7,457 bases of DNA from NCBI GenBank assembly GCA_019136395.1, contig JAGVUH010000091.1:1-7457 (forward strand). The letters are read 5' to 3'. A program made the translations under genes and the position numbers. Origin of the DNA: Gammaproteobacteria bacterium (lineage in GTDB: Bacteria; Pseudomonadota; Gammaproteobacteria; Chromatiales; Chromatiaceae). Below the pieces are notes generated by a model. It did not search any database and was not told the origin of the DNA. It worked only from the letters and a program-made list of their open reading frames with translations. Every line of letters starts with the position of its first letter. Position 1 is the stretch's first letter. This document shows positions 5,279 through 7,457 of this stretch, in pieces.

Positions 5279-6145
5279 GTGAACTGGCGCACCTCCCTTT
5301 TCCTATCCACCCTGCTCCTGGTCACCGCGGTGAGTGGTCACGCCTGGGAGACGGACACCTTCATCGTTACCGATCTGACGGGCCATCTGAGTCAGGAACG
5401 TCAGCGGACCTTGACCCGGCAGGCCCAGACTCAACTGGACCAGGTGCTCCGTTTTTACGACGAGCGGTCGGGGGTCGAGCAATCAGGCAAGATTCACCTG
5501 GAGTTTGATCAACCCCGCAAGGGAATCTACGCCACGGTCTTCCTCATGGAACCCCGGGGTAGAGGAAGGGCTCGGGTGGTGCGGGTGTTCGGCGTCGAAA
5601 AGGAACCCCAGCAACTCGCCCACAAGCTCACCCATGCCAGTTTCCCCAGTCCCGACAAGCTGATCCGCAACATGATGGGGATTCCCATGGAAATGCGTTA
5701 CGGCAATCCGCTCAGCTTTCCCATGTGTGGCTACCATGCCGCGGACTGGGTGGCCGCCTTTCGCCAGAACAAGGCCTATATCCCACTGGCGGAATTGGGA
5801 CCAGAGCACGAGCAGTGGGGCATGACAACGGAGAATGGCGTCCCGGTCACCCGCAACCGTGCCAGGCAGCACATCATGTACGCCGAGTCGGCGGCCTTTG
5901 GCGATTATCTGTTGCAGACCCATGGCGCGGAGCGGATGAAACGCTTCTGGCGGGAATCCAAGGGCGGAAAGCGACCTTGGGAGGGCGTCTTCGGTTCTTC
6001 CTTAACGCAACTGGAAGCGGTCTGGCTGGCGGATCTGGTCGCCCGCAAGTCGGACGAGAAAACGGTCGGAATGTTGCGGGGGCTATTCGAGCGCAATCCC
6101 CGCGAAGCCTGCACCCAGGCGCAGATGAAATCTGCCAGGCGCTAA
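5279..6145 (+). CDS. Exported protein with degenerate metalloprotease-like motif (HKLTH), unknown function
   Basis: I do not recognise a named family. I chose the GTG at 5279 because it has TGAGGA about eight bases upstream and gives a clean signal peptide: short polar start (MNWRTS), hydrophobic core LFLSTLLLVTAV, and cleavage plausible after SGHA near residue 22. An ATG at 5231 would add 16 residues before it, without a ribosome site. The 288-residue product is then periplasmic or secreted. QLAHKLTHA at residues 112-120 resembles the helix of gluzincin-type peptidases (HELTH, as in peptidase-MA-like proteins), but the catalytic Glu is Lys and no later EG-type ligand motif is clear. The following YAESAAFGDYLLQTHGAERMKRFW also resembles the segment downstream of that motif in such proteins. 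It may be a non-catalytic relative. It ends opposite adk. Confidence 0.75.
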   Translation: MNWRTSLFLSTLLLVTAVSGHAWETDTFIVTDLTGHLSQERQRTLTRQAQTQLDQVLRFYDERSGVEQSGKIHLEFDQPRKGIYATVFLMEPRGRGRARVVRVFGVEKEPQQLAHKLTHASFPSPDKLIRNMMGIPMEMRYGNPLSFPMCGYHAADWVAAFRQNKAYIPLAELGPEHEQWGMTTENGVPVTRNRARQHIMYAESAAFGDYLLQTHGAERMKRFWRESKGGKRPWEGVFGSSLTQLEAVWLADLVARKSDEKTVGMLRGLFERNPREACTQAQMKSARR

Positions 6146-6242
6146 CTGGCATGATGCGGCGAGCCACGCCCCTGATAATGAAAGGCTTTCACGTGGCTCT
6201 CACGCCAACGGCTTGGCAGGCTCGCGCAAAGGAGTGGAGTCG

Positions 6243-6263
6243 TCGCCGGCAGCAAGCCGGCGA
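6243..6263. terminator. Strong hairpin between convergent genes (possible bidirectional terminator)
   Basis: TCGCCGGC (6243-6250) pairs perfectly with GCCGGCGA (6256-6263) around AGCAA. It lies between the ends of the exported-protein gene and adk, which face each other. On the minus strand it is preceded by TTTT, and on the plus strand followed by AAAA; neither strand has the usual T-run after the stem, so termination is inferred from position and stability only. Confidence 0.45.
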
Positions 6264-6277
6264 AAACCGATCGGGCC

Positions 6278-7457
<1,180 letters not shown>

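Overview
The window is high-GC DNA with closely packed genes, apart from one AT-richer patch at about 4960-5050. It looks like a proteobacterial chromosome. The gammaproteobacterial, purple-sulfur-bacterium-like (Chromatiales) placement is a guess from gene style and repeat types, not a demonstrated fact.

Left two thirds, minus strand, positions 4785 down to 1: a cobalamin (vitamin B12) biosynthesis locus. In transcription order it holds a tentative promoter (4757-4785), a textbook cobalamin riboswitch (4534-4752), cobO (adenosyltransferase), cobB/cbiA (a,c-diamide synthase), a CbiM-like cobalt transport permease, cobM/cbiF (C11-methyltransferase) and the first 51 codons of a cbiX-type cobaltochelatase that leaves the window at base 1. 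The genes belong to one job: cobalt uptake, cobalt insertion, corrin ring methylation, side-chain amidation and adenosylation, with feedback control by the riboswitch.

Three of these genes (cobO, cobB, cobM) are broken as written. cobB carries an exact 40-bp tandem duplication and a deletion of about 37-40 bp. cobM carries a 1-nt loss and a deletion of about 38 bp. cobO lacks about 110 bp, including the conserved acidic DEL motif. cbiM and the visible part of cbiX are intact, as are the unrelated genes to the right. This is either a decaying B12 locus or a locally poor assembly; the sequence alone cannot decide.

Repeats lie within and between these genes: three copies of a C/G-rich REP-like palindrome (249-288, 2864-2903, 2928-2966; the last two form an inverted pair read through in frame in the cobB linker) and a 100-bp highly structured element (2055-2154) ahead of cbiM. 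The cbiM leader also has a near-palindromic operator-like site and two hairpins with interchangeable arms.

Middle, 4786-5278: a long gene-poor stretch with a perfect DnaA box next to a hairpin and one short ORF with a good ribosome binding site. Right third: a plus-strand gene for an exported protein with a degenerate metalloprotease motif (HKLTH), then a convergent, intact adk (adenylate kinase, minus strand), and divergent from it the start of a sulfotransferase family protein that runs off the right edge.

I see no tRNA, rRNA, CRISPR array, transposase or defence gene, and no convincing new multi-gene system. The points most worth a second look are the clustered indels in the cob genes, the in-frame REP pair in cobB, the structured cbiM leader and the HKLTH protein.
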